This document shows, in pieces, positions 11,928 through 22,443 of a DNA stretch of 64,000 nucleotides. Made by a program: the position numbers and the translations under genes. The stretch spans positions 62,001 through 126,000 of the forward strand of contig WPDH01000152.1 of assembly GCA_019137255.1 (NCBI GenBank). The letters are read 5' to 3'. This DNA is from Corinectria fuckeliana (taxonomy: Eukaryota; Ascomycota; Sordariomycetes; Hypocreales; Nectriaceae). Each line of letters opens with the position of its first letter. Position 1 is the first letter of the stretch. Below the pieces are notes generated by a model, which was not told the origin of the DNA, made no database searches, and saw only the letters and a list, made by a program, of their open reading frames with translations.

Positions 11928-13373
11928 TCAGACCTTGTAGAAGCAGAAGCCAATGTAGAAGCTGGCCGCCTCCATCTCGTCGTCAGATACCAGCAGCGGG
12001 CCGCCACCACGCCCACGGACGCCCATGCGCTCGCTCAGGGGCCCAAGCTCCGCGTCGTCCTTCTCGGCCTCCCAGATCTCAGGGAACGTGCGGTGGAACT
12101 GCAGCTCCAGATTGTAGTCATCGGCGAGGGCGCGGAAGGCCTCCCAGGGAACTACGTACTCGGGCACCTCCTCAACGGCCTCGTCCAGAAAGAAGTTATA
12201 CTTCCAGCCGAAGGCGGGGCGAAAGATGCCGTCCTCGGGCGTCTTGCCGGGGAAGCGCACGCGGTATATACTATTGCCCCATTCGGCCGTGGGCTCGGCC
12301 TCGCCCTCCTCGAGCTCGCCATCCTCGGGTTCTGCGGGGGGAGGTGTGGTGGAGGCTTCGGCGTCGTCTGCAGCCTTGGCCTCGCGCTTGGCGGCGGCCT
12401 TCTCGTTGAATTTGCGGACGTGCTCGCCGAGGACATCGGAGTTGGGGATGCAGCCGATGAAGCGGCCGCCCTTCTTCAGGGCTCCAGCGACGTTGCGGAG
12501 CATGGTGCGGGCGTTCTTCTCGGACTCGAAGGCGTAGTGCATGGAGAACATCATGCTAACGACGTCGAAGCCGCGGTGGTTCATGGGCGACGGGTCCCAA
12601 CCGACTTGGTGGATGATGTCGATGTCCTCGATGCTCTCGCTATAGCAGTCCTTGACCTGAAAGCGAGCGTCGAAGGGCGGAGGCGGTGGTCGACGGTTGT
12701 TATATCCTCCTCGGCCACCTCCCCGGCCACCTCGGCCGCCGCGCGACCCAAGGGTCCTGTATCGTTCGCGAGCCTGCTCGATGCTCACGTCGGCGGGGTC
12801 CAGGCCGACGTAGAGCTGAATGGGCTGGGGAGCCTGCTGCCACTTGTTCAAGTCGCCGCCCTTTCCGCAGCCAATGTCGAGCACGAGCAGGTCCTTGCCG
12901 CTGGAGCGGCCCGTTTCGCGGGAGCCCGGGGTGTGGTCCTCGTCGGGGGAGTAGCGCTGGATGATGCAACTCTTGATCCAATTGTTGAAGACGCGCAGGC
13001 CCTTGATCTTGCTGTCCCTGGTGCGCCAATCGCGGCCTCGCTCCGGGACGTTGTTGTAGTGCTGTCTCACGACGTCGTTGATGCCTCGGGTTCTGCTCTC
13101 GTCGTCCTGGGACGACTGGACGGCGGCGGCTCCGCGCTCGCGGTCGATCTGGCGCTGTCGGATGGCTTCGCGCTCGGCCTCGGAGATTCGCGCGCGGTTG
13201 CCAGGGCGCTTCAGCCTCCGGGGCTGGTCAGACGGGGAGAGGGCACGTCGCTTGGCGGGCTGGAGCTCCTTTGCGTTGTAGGGCTGCGGGAGGTCGTCGG
13301 CGTTCTCGTCATCGGCGCGTCGTTTGCGGCCAGACCTGTCGTCTGACGGGCCTGGGCTTGAGCGGCCTGCCAT
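11928..13373 (-). CDS. ABD1: mRNA cap guanine-N7 methyltransferase
   Basis: Nuclear enzyme that methylates the GpppN cap to m7GpppN using S-adenosylmethionine. It is a single exon of 481 aa starting at the ATG at 13373. A basic, disordered N-terminus (residues 1-95) contains NLS-like KRRA patches. The catalytic domain follows, with VFNNWIKSCII substrate region (about 128-138), SAM motif I LDIGCGKGGD (about 165-174), LDPADVSIEQARERY, and the FSMHYAFES motif (about 276-284) that corresponds to the family's QFALHY-type signature. Between the acidic SAM-ribose motif and the next strand lies a Gly-Arg-rich then Pro-rich insertion (about 209-235). The C-terminal part has an acidic EPEDGELEEGEAEP insert. 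No intron was needed. It converges on gem1. Confidence 0.96.
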   Translation of the reverse strand: MAGRSSPGPSDDRSGRKRRADDENADDLPQPYNAKELQPAKRRALSPSDQPRRLKRPGNRARISEAEREAIRQRQIDRERGAAAVQSSQDDESRTRGINDVVRQHYNNVPERGRDWRTRDSKIKGLRVFNNWIKSCIIQRYSPDEDHTPGSRETGRSSGKDLLVLDIGCGKGGDLNKWQQAPQPIQLYVGLDPADVSIEQARERYRTLGSRGGRGGRGGGRGGYNNRRPPPPPFDARFQVKDCYSESIEDIDIIHQVGWDPSPMNHRGFDVVSMMFSMHYAFESEKNARTMLRNVAGALKKGGRFIGCIPNSDVLGEHVRKFNEKAAAKREAKAADDAEASTTPPPAEPEDGELEEGEAEPTAEWGNSIYRVRFPGKTPEDGIFRPAFGWKYNFFLDEAVEEVPEYVVPWEAFRALADDYNLELQFHRTFPEIWEAEKDDAELGPLSERMGVRGRGGGPLLVSDDEMEAASFYIGFCFYKV

Positions 13374-14857
13374 GGTTGGTGGTATGGAGAGTGGCGTGTT
13401 GTGTGGGTGGGGTGCGAGGTTCGAGGTTCGAGGTTGAAGTAGGAAGTCGAGAGCATGCGGTATCGTGGTGGATGGTGTTTAAGCTGAGGTTGAAAGAAAG
13501 CTGGGCGTGTGGATCTTACCTCACCCGTGCAAACCGGCCAGGGAACTGCGTTGCACCACCGCGCAGTTTAAGTGGGCCGTAGTCGGAGCACTGCCAAGGC
13601 GAAGACGAAGTTACGGCATGAGCCAAAGTTGGCAGGGTAAACACCAGTAATTTTAGGCCAATTTTGTCTGACAGCTCTACCGGTGGAATGGGATCTGTTT
13701 GTCTGTTTGAGGCACTATCTCTTGTTCTTGACGCTCTTCCGCTCCCTAATGCTGACAGAACCATTAAACAAGACACTGTCACAACCACGGAGAAGACCTT
13801 CTGCAAAGCGTCACTATATACAGCCTAGACTTTGTGGAATTTCCCGGATGACACCACCTGATTCAGAGACGTCGCTTTGGCATCAGTAATCGCCTCAATC
13901 CTAATCTCTCTAATATTCCTTCAGCCTATCTGTCAAATCACTCACACAAAGATCGGCTGACCGATGCACACATATACAGCAGCACCTAGGGATTGTGGGA
14001 AGAACCTAAGCGATATTCCAATTGGGTTGTCAGCCTGGGCCAGGATTGTCTGTGACGCTGGGCCCAACCTGAAGATGCTTTCGTATTCGATCCAGGCAGA
14101 ACGGCCAGTTCTGATCTCGAATGTTATCACCAAGGCCGGGCCGATAGAGGTAAGACTCGTGGCACAAACGCCCATGGATCGTATCTAGTCCGAATTATGA
14201 TGGTACCGGAGATAGACGGCTCCAACAACGAGGGGGAAGACTAGAGGATGAATATCGATGCCAGACTGGATTCTTAATGTCTAAGTAGTATCGGATCAGG
14301 GACCCTACCAATCCAAACAATCTGGGTCATTGATTCCCTGCGACCATGAGCACAGCTTTGACTGCAGTTGTAACACATGAGTGATAGTTCCAAAAAAAGT
14401 TGTATGTAGAAGAGGGAGTAATCAATTGCTTATAACACTGACGCTATTCGGGTTGTGTAGCTACTTTGCATGTCAGTACCGAGCAGAACGGCTTCAAAAT
14501 TTGGCTACCCTGTACCTGGCCAATTGCGCACAACTGCCAGGTACGTACCTAGCCTAGGACAGGCCCCTCCGAAGCTCCAGTTTTTAGTGCGTGTCCCGCT
14601 GGAGCCTTGCAGCGGATTTGGTGGCCGGGCCACTCAACTGGCCTGGCGCATTACTGCACCGCACACTGACAACACCAACGCTCAACTCCGCCAACCTCAC
14701 AGCTCAAGCTTCTTCCGTCATCCATCACCACCTCAACCAAACATAGTCGAACCCGCCAGCCACCAACCACGCAAGCTGATCAACTCCCAGAAAACACGCA
14801 GGACGTTCCGCCGTCCTTCTCCTCCTCCTCCCTCACAGCCTTGCGCCCTCCGCCATC
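13374..14857. promoter_or_regulatory. divergent intergenic region abd1 / RPN7
   Basis: 1.48 kb between outward-facing genes, expected to carry both promoters. The last 150 nt before RPN7 are CT- and CA-rich, as is usual for fungal 5' leaders. I see no gene and no convincing Rpn4-type element. Confidence 0.55.
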
Positions 14858-16425
14858 ATGGGCTCCGATCCCCAGTACGCGAAATGGCCCCTGCTGCCTC
14901 TCTCGCAGCATGTCTTCGCCCTCACAAACGCCTACGCCTCGAAACCCACCCAGCAGGCCGCCGTCAAGGCCCTGCAAGATGCCATCGCCCAGGAGAAGAT
15001 GGCTCCCTTCTACCGCTACCTCGCCCATCCCATCGACGGCATCCTCAACACCATCGGCGAGGGCGGCTCCTTGGCGCCCGGCAAACCTCTCTCTCGCAAG
15101 TCGAGCCTCGTCGGCATGATCGCCACCAAGCCCGCCACCACCACCATCAACCTCCCCTGGGACGAGGGCCTCTACAACCAGCTGAAGGAGGACAACGACC
15201 GCGAGCTCGAGGAGTTCAAGAAAGAGGAGGATGAGGCTGAGGAGCAAGCTGGCGACACGGAGATCATTGCTGCCAAGGGCAAGCGCGCAGAATTCTGGGC
15301 CAGAGTGGGCGATAAGGCATGCCCCATTTGCCTGTATCCATTCTATTCCAGGTTGCTAACAGTTTACCTAGGACAAAGCCATTGCTGCTTACGAGAGCGT
15401 CTTCGAGAAGACGGGTATCCTCGGCGCTAAGATCGACCTCGTCCTCGCCATAATACGCATGGGTCTCTTCTACGGCGACAAGCCCCTTGTTAAGAAGCAC
15501 GTCGAGCGCGCCAAGGCGCTCGTAGAGAGCGGTGGCGACTGGGACCGCCGCAATCGCCTCAAGGCTTACGAGGGCCTTCACCTGCTCACCCTCCGCTCCC
15601 ACAGCCTCGCCGCTCCGCTGCTGCTCGACTCCCTCTCTACCTTCACTAGCTACGAACTCTGCACTTACTCCAACCTCGTCGTCTACTCCGTCCTCGCTGG
15701 GTGTGTCTCCCTCAAGCGTGTCGACTTCAAGTCCAAGGTCGTCGATGCCCCCGAGATCAAGGCCATCCTTGGTGACGGCGAGGACAAGCTCCTCGCCCTC
15801 AGCGGCGCCCTCAGCGCAGGCCCCGGAACCGAAGCCGCCACCGCCCCCAAGGCCGCTACAGCTATCGTGAACCTGACGACTCTCGGTACTGGCAGTGACC
15901 AACCCGAGGTTGAGCTCGCCATTGACTTCAGCCCCCTGGCACTTCTCGTGAGCAGCTTGTACAATGGCAACTACAAGACCTTCTTCCAGTCCCTGGCCGA
16001 TGTTGAGGAGCAGTTCCTCAACCAGGACCGCTACCTGCACGAGCACAAGAGCTGGCTCATCCGCGAGATGCGCCTCCGCGCGTACCAGCAGCTCCTGCAG
16101 AGCTACCGCGTTGTCGGCCTGGAGAGCATGGCCAACGACTTTGGTGTCACCGTTGACTTCCTCGATCGGTAAGCCCTCGCTTGCATTGTTAACGAACGAA
16201 ATCCTCAAGCTGACTCTTTCCTTTAGTGACCTAGCCCGCTTCATCGCCGCCGGCCGCATCCCCTGCACCATTGACCGCGTCACCGGCAAGGGCGTCATCG
16301 AGACGAACCGACCCGATGACAAGAACAAGCAATACCAGGACGTTGTGCGCCAAGGAGATCAGCTCATCACCAAGCTGCAGAAGTACGGCCAGGCCGTGAG
16401 GTTGAGAGGCAGCGAGAGGGCTTAG
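14858..16425 (+). CDS. RPN7: 26S proteasome regulatory subunit Rpn7
   Basis: Lid subunit of the 26S proteasome 19S particle; a PCI-domain protein that helps assemble the lid. Exons are 14858-15316, 15372-16168 and 16227-16425, giving 1,455 nt and 484 aa. The N-terminal helical repeat part includes FYRYLAHPIDGILNTI. The junction GDK|DKAIAAYESVFEKTG is consistent with the family, as is the TPR-like KGIDLVLAIIRMGLFYGD-type segment. The PCI domain covers about residues 300-440 and ends DFLDRDLARFIAAGRIPC, followed by VTGKGVIETNRPDDKN. The first intron (15317-15371) begins GC rather than GT: AAG|GCATGC, with a GCTAAC branch site and TAG acceptor. The second intron (16169-16226) is GT-AG. The gene converges on alanine aminotransferase. 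Confidence 0.96.
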
Positions 16426-16915
16426 ATGGAGTGGAGCGGTGGATAGAATGGGGAACATGTGCCACGGCTTTACCTACTTACTCAGCTGTATGATAAAGGC
16501 TAGACAGGCCAGTGCGGTAATAGATTGGCTGGGTCCCGGAACACGGAAGCGGTGGTATGCCTCTTGCTGGATCCTCATCTTCGTGAAGTGTCGATGAATG
16601 TGCTTTCGCGGCACGTGTGCCATGTCATCGAATACGTTGCATTGAAATGTAAGTAGATATGGGGTCAAAGGCTGTTGAAAAGGACACGTCGAGGGGAGAC
16701 ATTATAACGGCAAGCAGGCGTCTATGGCTTTGGGGTTGGATCTTTATGGATGTGAGATTTGCAATTGAGCATCTAACTTGGAAACAACGCCTATCCATCC
16801 AGCTTTTATATTTGTTCTTGCGACAGCATCCCTCGCCAGTACATGTTCCCCCCTCTTGTCGGTCCTTTTCATTTTGCCACGGAGCACCACAACAGCGAGA
16901 CCTCCCACCACACGC
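16426..16915. other. convergent 3' region RPN7 / ALT1
   Basis: 490 bp between two stop codons, AT-enriched, with no coding signal. It should contain both polyadenylation regions. Confidence 0.6.
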
Positions 16916-18513
16916 TTATTGGTGCTGCTCAAGGAACTCCTTGTGGAACTTGACGATGCTGCCGACCCACTCGGTACCGGGAGCGAGGAAGGTGGTGCGG
17001 AAGTGCAAGGTGCCGTCCTTCTGGCCGAAGCCGGAGCCGGGCACCACGCAGATGCCGGTGGCCTCGAGGAGCCGCATGCAGTAGAACTCGTCGGCAGTGC
17101 GGCCTTCAGCGGCGGCCGCCTCGAAGGCCTTGGCGGGGAGCTTGATGGTGGGGAAGAGGTACATGGAGCCTTGGGGCTCGGCGCACTCGACGCCCTCCAT
17201 CTCGTCAAAGGCCTTGTGCAGGGCGGTGGCGCGCTCTTTGAGACCATTGAAGATGCCGTTGACCTCCTTGTGGTACAGCTCGTACGAGGGAGAGCCCTCC
17301 TTAGGGGGGTTGACCATGAGCTCGACGATGCACTGGCCGATGACGGGAGCACAGAGCATGATGGACACGAACTTGTAGATGTTGGCCTCGACCTCGGCAT
17401 CGAAGCCGACGAGCTCAAAGTAACCGCCACGGTGGCCGCACTCGCCGGTCATGCCCTTGGAAACGCTGTGTAGGGAGGCAAGCTCAACGCCGTCGTACTT
17501 TCCGGGGTTCTTCTTCTGCATTCCGCGAAGGACGGCCTTGAAGCTGTGGAACTTGCCAACAAAGACGTTGGTCTGGTAGACCTCATCGGCCAAGACGACG
17601 AGGTTCTCCTGGGCCGCGAATTCGAGGACGGCGTGGACGTCCTCCTCGGTGAGCGAGGCGCCGGTGGGATTGCCAGGGTTGATGATGACGATGCATCGGA
17701 CGTCAATGCCTTCGGCCTTGGCCTTCTCATACGCAGTGCGGATGGTCTCGAGGTCGGTCCCCCAGTTCTTGGCTTCGTCAAGGAGGTAGGGGACGCAGGT
17801 GGCGTTGATGAGAGAGAGCGTGGCGGTGTAGAGGGGGTACTGAGGGATGGGAACGAGGATGCCGGTGTTGGGAGCGGCGCAGATGACGTTGAGGAGAGTG
17901 TTCACACCGGACGAAGCACCGGCGGAGAGGTAAATCTTGGAGGGATCGGCCGGAAAGCCATCGCGACCTGTGCGAAAGGAGGAGTCAGCGGTTTGTTATG
18001 GTTGGAACGGCGGTGTGGAGGGGAAAAGGGCGCAGCAAGCTCGTTAGGCCCAGAGGGCATGCAACGGGTGCGCGACGAGAGAAGAATGGGGCAGGAAACG
18101 AGTAGAGAGTAAAACTCACGCTCAAGGAACTGGGCGATGCTGTCGCGGATGGCAGGAACACCAGTGCTGGCGCTGTAGGCACCGACAGAGCCGATCTTGC
18201 TGAGGAGGAACTTGGCGCGCTCGACAACGTCGGTGTTGTAGCCGAGATGCTTGACGAGGACGTCCTCCTTGTCGAGAAGCTGGGGGTTCTCGAGCAGACT
18301 GGCGACCTGGCGGAAGAAGGTGATGGGCTTCTGGTCGAGCTGCTGAGGGTTGCCGATGTTGGCGGAGATGACGTGCTTGAAGGGCAGGTCGTCGGCGTCG
18401 CCCGCGGCGATCTTGGCGCGGTACTCCTCGGACTTGACAGCAAGCTCGCCGCGGACGGCGTACTTGGCCGCGACGACGTTCTGGTTGATGTTGTCGACGG
18501 TCAATCGAGTCAT
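16916..18513 (-). CDS. ALT1: alanine aminotransferase
   Basis: PLP enzyme interconverting alanine plus 2-oxoglutarate with pyruvate plus glutamate. Exons are 18513-18120 and 17967-16916, with a 152 bp GTGAGT...CAG intron between them, giving 481 aa. Class I/II aminotransferase features are SAGASSGVNTLL, the NPGNPTG loop (about 229-235), DEVYQ (about 259-263), and the PLP lysine in LHSVSKGMTGECG (Lys about 302). The ATG at 18513 has a strong GCCACC context and begins MTRLTVDNINQNVV, the conserved core start. Upstream the frame stays open for 59 more codons with a mitochondrial-type composition but no ATG (see the leader feature). The product may therefore be dual cytosolic and mitochondrial. 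Confidence 0.95.
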
Positions 18514-18690
18514 GGTGGCGGTTTGCGAGAAGCTCCGATGGCGGGGTTGCAAGGGGAGAGCAGAAGTTTTTGGCGGGGTAGCAGCCGACGACGCGGGTGC
18601 GAATAGGCAGGGTCGCGGGGTAGCAGTGGCGGCGGTAAGAAATGTACGGCGGGTACCTAGAGCGCAGGGCGAACGACGAGTTCGAGCGAG
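18514..18690 (-). other. in-frame AUG-less leader upstream of ALT1, presequence-like
   Basis: Fifty-nine codons in frame with ALT1, from just after TGA (18691-18693) to the annotated ATG. They encode no Asp or Glu, eight Arg and one Lys, and are rich in Ser, Thr, Ala and Pro (for example RTRRSPCALGTRRTFLTAAT and QPRHRSFSQTAT). That composition fits a mitochondrial matrix presequence. No ATG lies inside, so translation would need a near-cognate start codon or an upstream spliced exon. Confidence 0.5.
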
Positions 18691-18693
18691 TCA

Positions 18694-21634
18694 GCAACGA
18701 AATCGACCAGCACTGTACACGAAACTAGACTCGGATGACCAGGATAGCTCCGAGTTTACCGGACACACATGGAGAAAATAGGGCGGAAAGGAGAAAGAGA
18801 GAGGAAGAGAGAGTCACAGAGGATGCGCGAAGAGATATAGCCAGAGTCGGAGATAACAGAGGCGGGAGATGGACTAGAGGCGTGGGGCATAGATGCGGAA
18901 TAAAGAATGAAAACGAGGCGGGAGGGAAAACACACTTGATGGAAGCGACTTGCTTACTCGACTGGTGGCTTATACGACAAGACTTGAAGGATAAAAAGCA
19001 AGAGCATAAGAGGAGAGGAGAAGGAGCAAGAGAGTAAGAAGAAAGGGGGAACACAGTCGACTATGTAGTAGAAGCGCGACAGCCTCCTTCCAGGCAAAGA
19101 AATTCCCAGACCCGGCGTTACAGCCCGCAGGTCGGATGGGGACCCGGGTGGGCTGCAGAGGACATAAATCAGCGCATTTTGGTCGCGACCGCCTGACACG
19201 ATGAGAGGGTGAGAAGACGAGGCGTGACGATGTGCTCCGACTCAAAAGGCGCAGTCAGTTGCGCATCGACCACGCACTTAGAGGCCTCATTTCCTGTTCC
19301 CCATGCCCCGTCCCCCGTCCCCCGTCCCCCATCCCCCATCCCCCCAATCGCCTCAGTTTAGGGGACGTTGGCCGGGGTGCAGGGTCGTCACCGCGGAGCA
19401 AGACTTCGCCGTGTGGGTATGGCATGGGGGAACATGGGTGTGAGATGTGGGATGTGGGATGCGTGTGATGGAGGGACGGACAGAGAGACATGGGGCATGG
19501 GACGTGGGACACGGGGGAACGAAACAACAGGCGATGCCCCGGGGTCCGGATCCCCGGAAAAGAGGCCCAGGATGTGACGTGCAGGGGCAAGTTCATGATG
19601 ATGACGGTGAGGTATGAGGAATGGAAATATGCTTGTCATTGCTCCCTCTAATAGTCGCCAGTCAGTGCACCGGGGAGGAGGGGGACAGTGCGAGAGGGCG
19701 TGGGTGTGAAATGGGTTGATTTTAGTAAACCCCAGAGACATTTGCTGCTCCGGTGTCCGGCTTTCGACGGGACGATGCGCCCGCGGATACCCAAAACTTC
19801 GGGCGAGTGAGGGAAGATGGCGGCTGAAGGGGAAGGGCGAAAGGGGAAGGGCAATGGGAATGGGGCAGAAGGAAGACATGGGGATGGGAGGCTAACAAGC
19901 GCAGGCTAGGTGCCGAGATAGGTAGAAGATGGGCCATGTGCAGGTCCGTTGCAGCGTGCAGAAGTGCAGAGAGATCCAATCGACACCTCAGCCTTTGCGG
20001 GGAGCATTCGACCATCTTTCGGCGCGCCGACGCAGTGCGACTGTATCTCGGGCTCGACTCCCTCTGGGTGAAGGTCTTTAGCGCTCTCTCGCTCGCGCCT
20101 CCCGAGTCCCGCCGCCCGCCGTCTCGGGACCGGCCCGGGCATACAGATGGAGAGCGTCGTATCGCAGCCAAGCTGTTGGTGGTGGTGTTGGTGTTGGTGG
20201 TGGAGGGGACGTGAAACGGTATTCCATCGTCTCCTAGACCACCGCTACTAGATTAAAAGAGTCACATGCTCTCTCTCTTTATCTGTCTCTTTTTTTTCCC
20301 TTCCTTTTTTCCTCTCTTTTTTTCTGGAGAGGGTTTAAACAAATGTCTTTCTGAACGTACCTGTGCTAGTAGCAGGTCTAACTGCTCTGGCGGGGCACGG
20401 GTTCCTCGTCCATCGCCGGCTGTAAATGGACTTGCCCACCGGCAATGCCCCTGCGACTGAGTATCTCGACGGCAGTTGGCCTCGCGCCGCCTGGCCGAGG
20501 GCGGGGGTATGGCTACCGCTTGCCAACATCTTCGTGCTAGTCGTTGGCTTGATGTCCGCAAGTAAGGCGAAGCGAGTCAACGAGATTGGTGCGGGTTAAG
20601 ACGCGGGTTAAGCGATGGTATGGTCCTTTCCCTCTCCGCTGCGGCTTAGAGTTGCTGGGGAGGGAATCGAAACTTAAAAGAACCTCATCCGGTCTCTGGC
20701 ATGTATAATTGACAGATAGAAAAGGGAGGGAGATGAGAGAGAGATTTTATGAGCCAGGACGGAATTTTCCCACGGGGAAACTTGCCGATATCAATTCAAC
20801 CTGCGGCTGTGGGGATTGGTTGGGGTTGGCGTCTGGACTACGAAATACTGTCCGTAGTAGTGCAGCGTAGTCTGTCCGAACGAAGCAATTTCCACGCCAG
20901 CCGGGCAATTATATGTAGCAGCAACGGTATATGGAGAGTCGATCACCACTAACTGCCCTGCGACTTGCCTGCTATGACTCAGACAGATAACAACAAGAGG
21001 TGCGGAGACAAAGAGAGGATGACAAAAACATGACGGGTTCCGGCGCTGAGCGGCACTATAGTAGGTGTGGAGGAATTGGGAACGTGGCGCGTCGCTGCCC
21101 GCCAGTGGTCACGCCCTTCATCACATCGGGCAGTAAATCGGAGGACCATCGGTGGGAGTAGAGCGATAGAAGGCGCCGGCGCAATCTTTATATCGCTTCC
21201 CGCGGGCAAGGGCTTCGTGCTATTGCGGTGCGGCGCGGCGTAGGTCACCGCCGTGCGCCTCCGATGCAGGCCCGGGAATGGGAAATGCCGGGACCTACTA
21301 TTGACTAGTTGCGGAGGTTAGACCCGCGAACCGAAACACGGGAAACATTGTCTACTGGCTGGCTTGCACTTGCTTGTTGGGCATTTGGGAGTAGCTCCCT
21401 TGCGTAGATCCTCATTCGATAAAGCTCCTGTCTCGCTGCTTACTACCTGTCTTTCTATTGGCCAATCAAGTCTCGCAGGGTTGAGCTCCGTTTCAAAGAC
21501 AGACCTGGCTCAACAGCCCGGGACTACGTTTCTCCGAAATACCGGCAACCTCACACCCGTAAATTTCCCACGCAACACCACATACATCATCTCGCGACTC
21601 AAGCCAGAGACCCGAGATCGATACATTGCCCAAC
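18694..21634. promoter_or_regulatory. long divergent intergenic region ALT1 / bL33m
   Basis: About 2.9 kb with no supportable gene. It contains purine-rich DNA downstream of 18780, a C-rich repeat near 19306-19346, GATG/GTGGGA-type low-complexity DNA near 19420-19510 and a T-rich patch near 20276-20333. It must hold the promoters of both flanking genes. An upstream ALT1 leader exon could also lie here, but I could not place one convincingly. Confidence 0.5.
19306..19346. repeat. C-rich tandem repeat (CCCCGT / CCCCAT units)
   Basis: About six imperfect six-to-seven base units of a run of C followed by GT or AT. Confidence 0.8.
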
Positions 21635-21942
21635 ATGGCTAAAAAGGGTAAGATGGCCCCCTGTCTACTGCTATACTGCCTGCGCATCATCGGCTAACCC
21701 AAATTGTGTCCTACAGCTAAAGCTCGTCTGATCCATGTGCGCCTCATCTCCATGGCAATGACGGGCTTCTTCTACACTTTCAAGCGCCCTAGAACCTCCC
21801 CCATGATGGGCATGATGAAGTACGACCCAATTGGTACGACTTGAACCACTCGAACTCCTATATATTCGACCACTTACTGACTTGATCCGTTGCAGTGCGC
21901 AAGAAGGTATTGTTCTTGGAAACTAAAAAGAGGACGAAATGA
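21635..21942 (+). CDS. MRPL39: mitochondrial large ribosomal subunit protein bL33m
   Basis: Small basic structural protein of the mitochondrial large ribosomal subunit (yeast Mrpl39, bacterial L33). Three short exons, 21635-21647, 21717-21833 and 21896-21942, total 177 nt and encode 58 aa, typical for bL33. The spliced protein begins MAKKAKARLIHVRLISMA and ends VRKKVLFLETKKRTK, matching the L33 pattern of a basic start, an aromatic-rich middle (GFFYTFKRPR) and a KKV.F.E.KK ending. The Zn-binding cysteines of some bacterial L33 proteins are absent, as in most mitochondrial versions. Both introns are GT-AG (69 and 62 bp). It converges on the coiled-coil gene. Confidence 0.92.
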
Positions 21943-22443
21943 GACTTGCCCATCTTGGCATGATGACGATTCGAACTATCAAGAAAACCTGGCTGGGATG
22001 GATACATGGATAGATCACAGGAGCTCGTACCTTCACGGCGATATTCACCCTTGTAACACTACCCGAAGAGCATTGTTGGAGTTTCGGCTTGGGACCTCTG
22101 CGCGATGCGCGATGCGAATGTACATGTACAACAACACACAATACACCCTCATGATCTGATTGCAAACTCTGAATCATCCGGTCGGATTCGCGCAAAAATG
22201 CATAGCAAGTTTCAGGTGGACTGTCAACTAATAAAACTGTGAAATAGACACGCATTAGTCAAGCAAATTATCGATCCCTCTCCCAAATACATCACTTCCA
22301 AATTCCCTGCGCCCATGTAGTTGCGACAGGACAACGCCTTGATCTGAAGATCCGGGTAAACCACGACAACCTGTGTTTCCATGGGATAAAGCCTGACGTC
22401 TGCTTCTTGGTCCTATGAACCTGCTGCCTGAGCTTCCAACACT
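21943..22443. other. convergent 3' region bL33m / coiled-coil gene
   Basis: 501 bp between stop codons. No coding or structured element is visible. Confidence 0.6.

Noticed and set aside
12093..13346. 417-codon + strand open frame antisense to the cap methyltransferase gene
   Set aside because: The opposite strand encodes an unmistakable Abd1. The antisense translation is Ala/Leu/Val/Gly low complexity created by GC-rich third positions.
15264..16328. 354-codon minus-strand frame antisense to RPN7
   Set aside because: It is a mirror of the GC-rich RPN7 codons with no domain of its own and spans the RPN7 introns.
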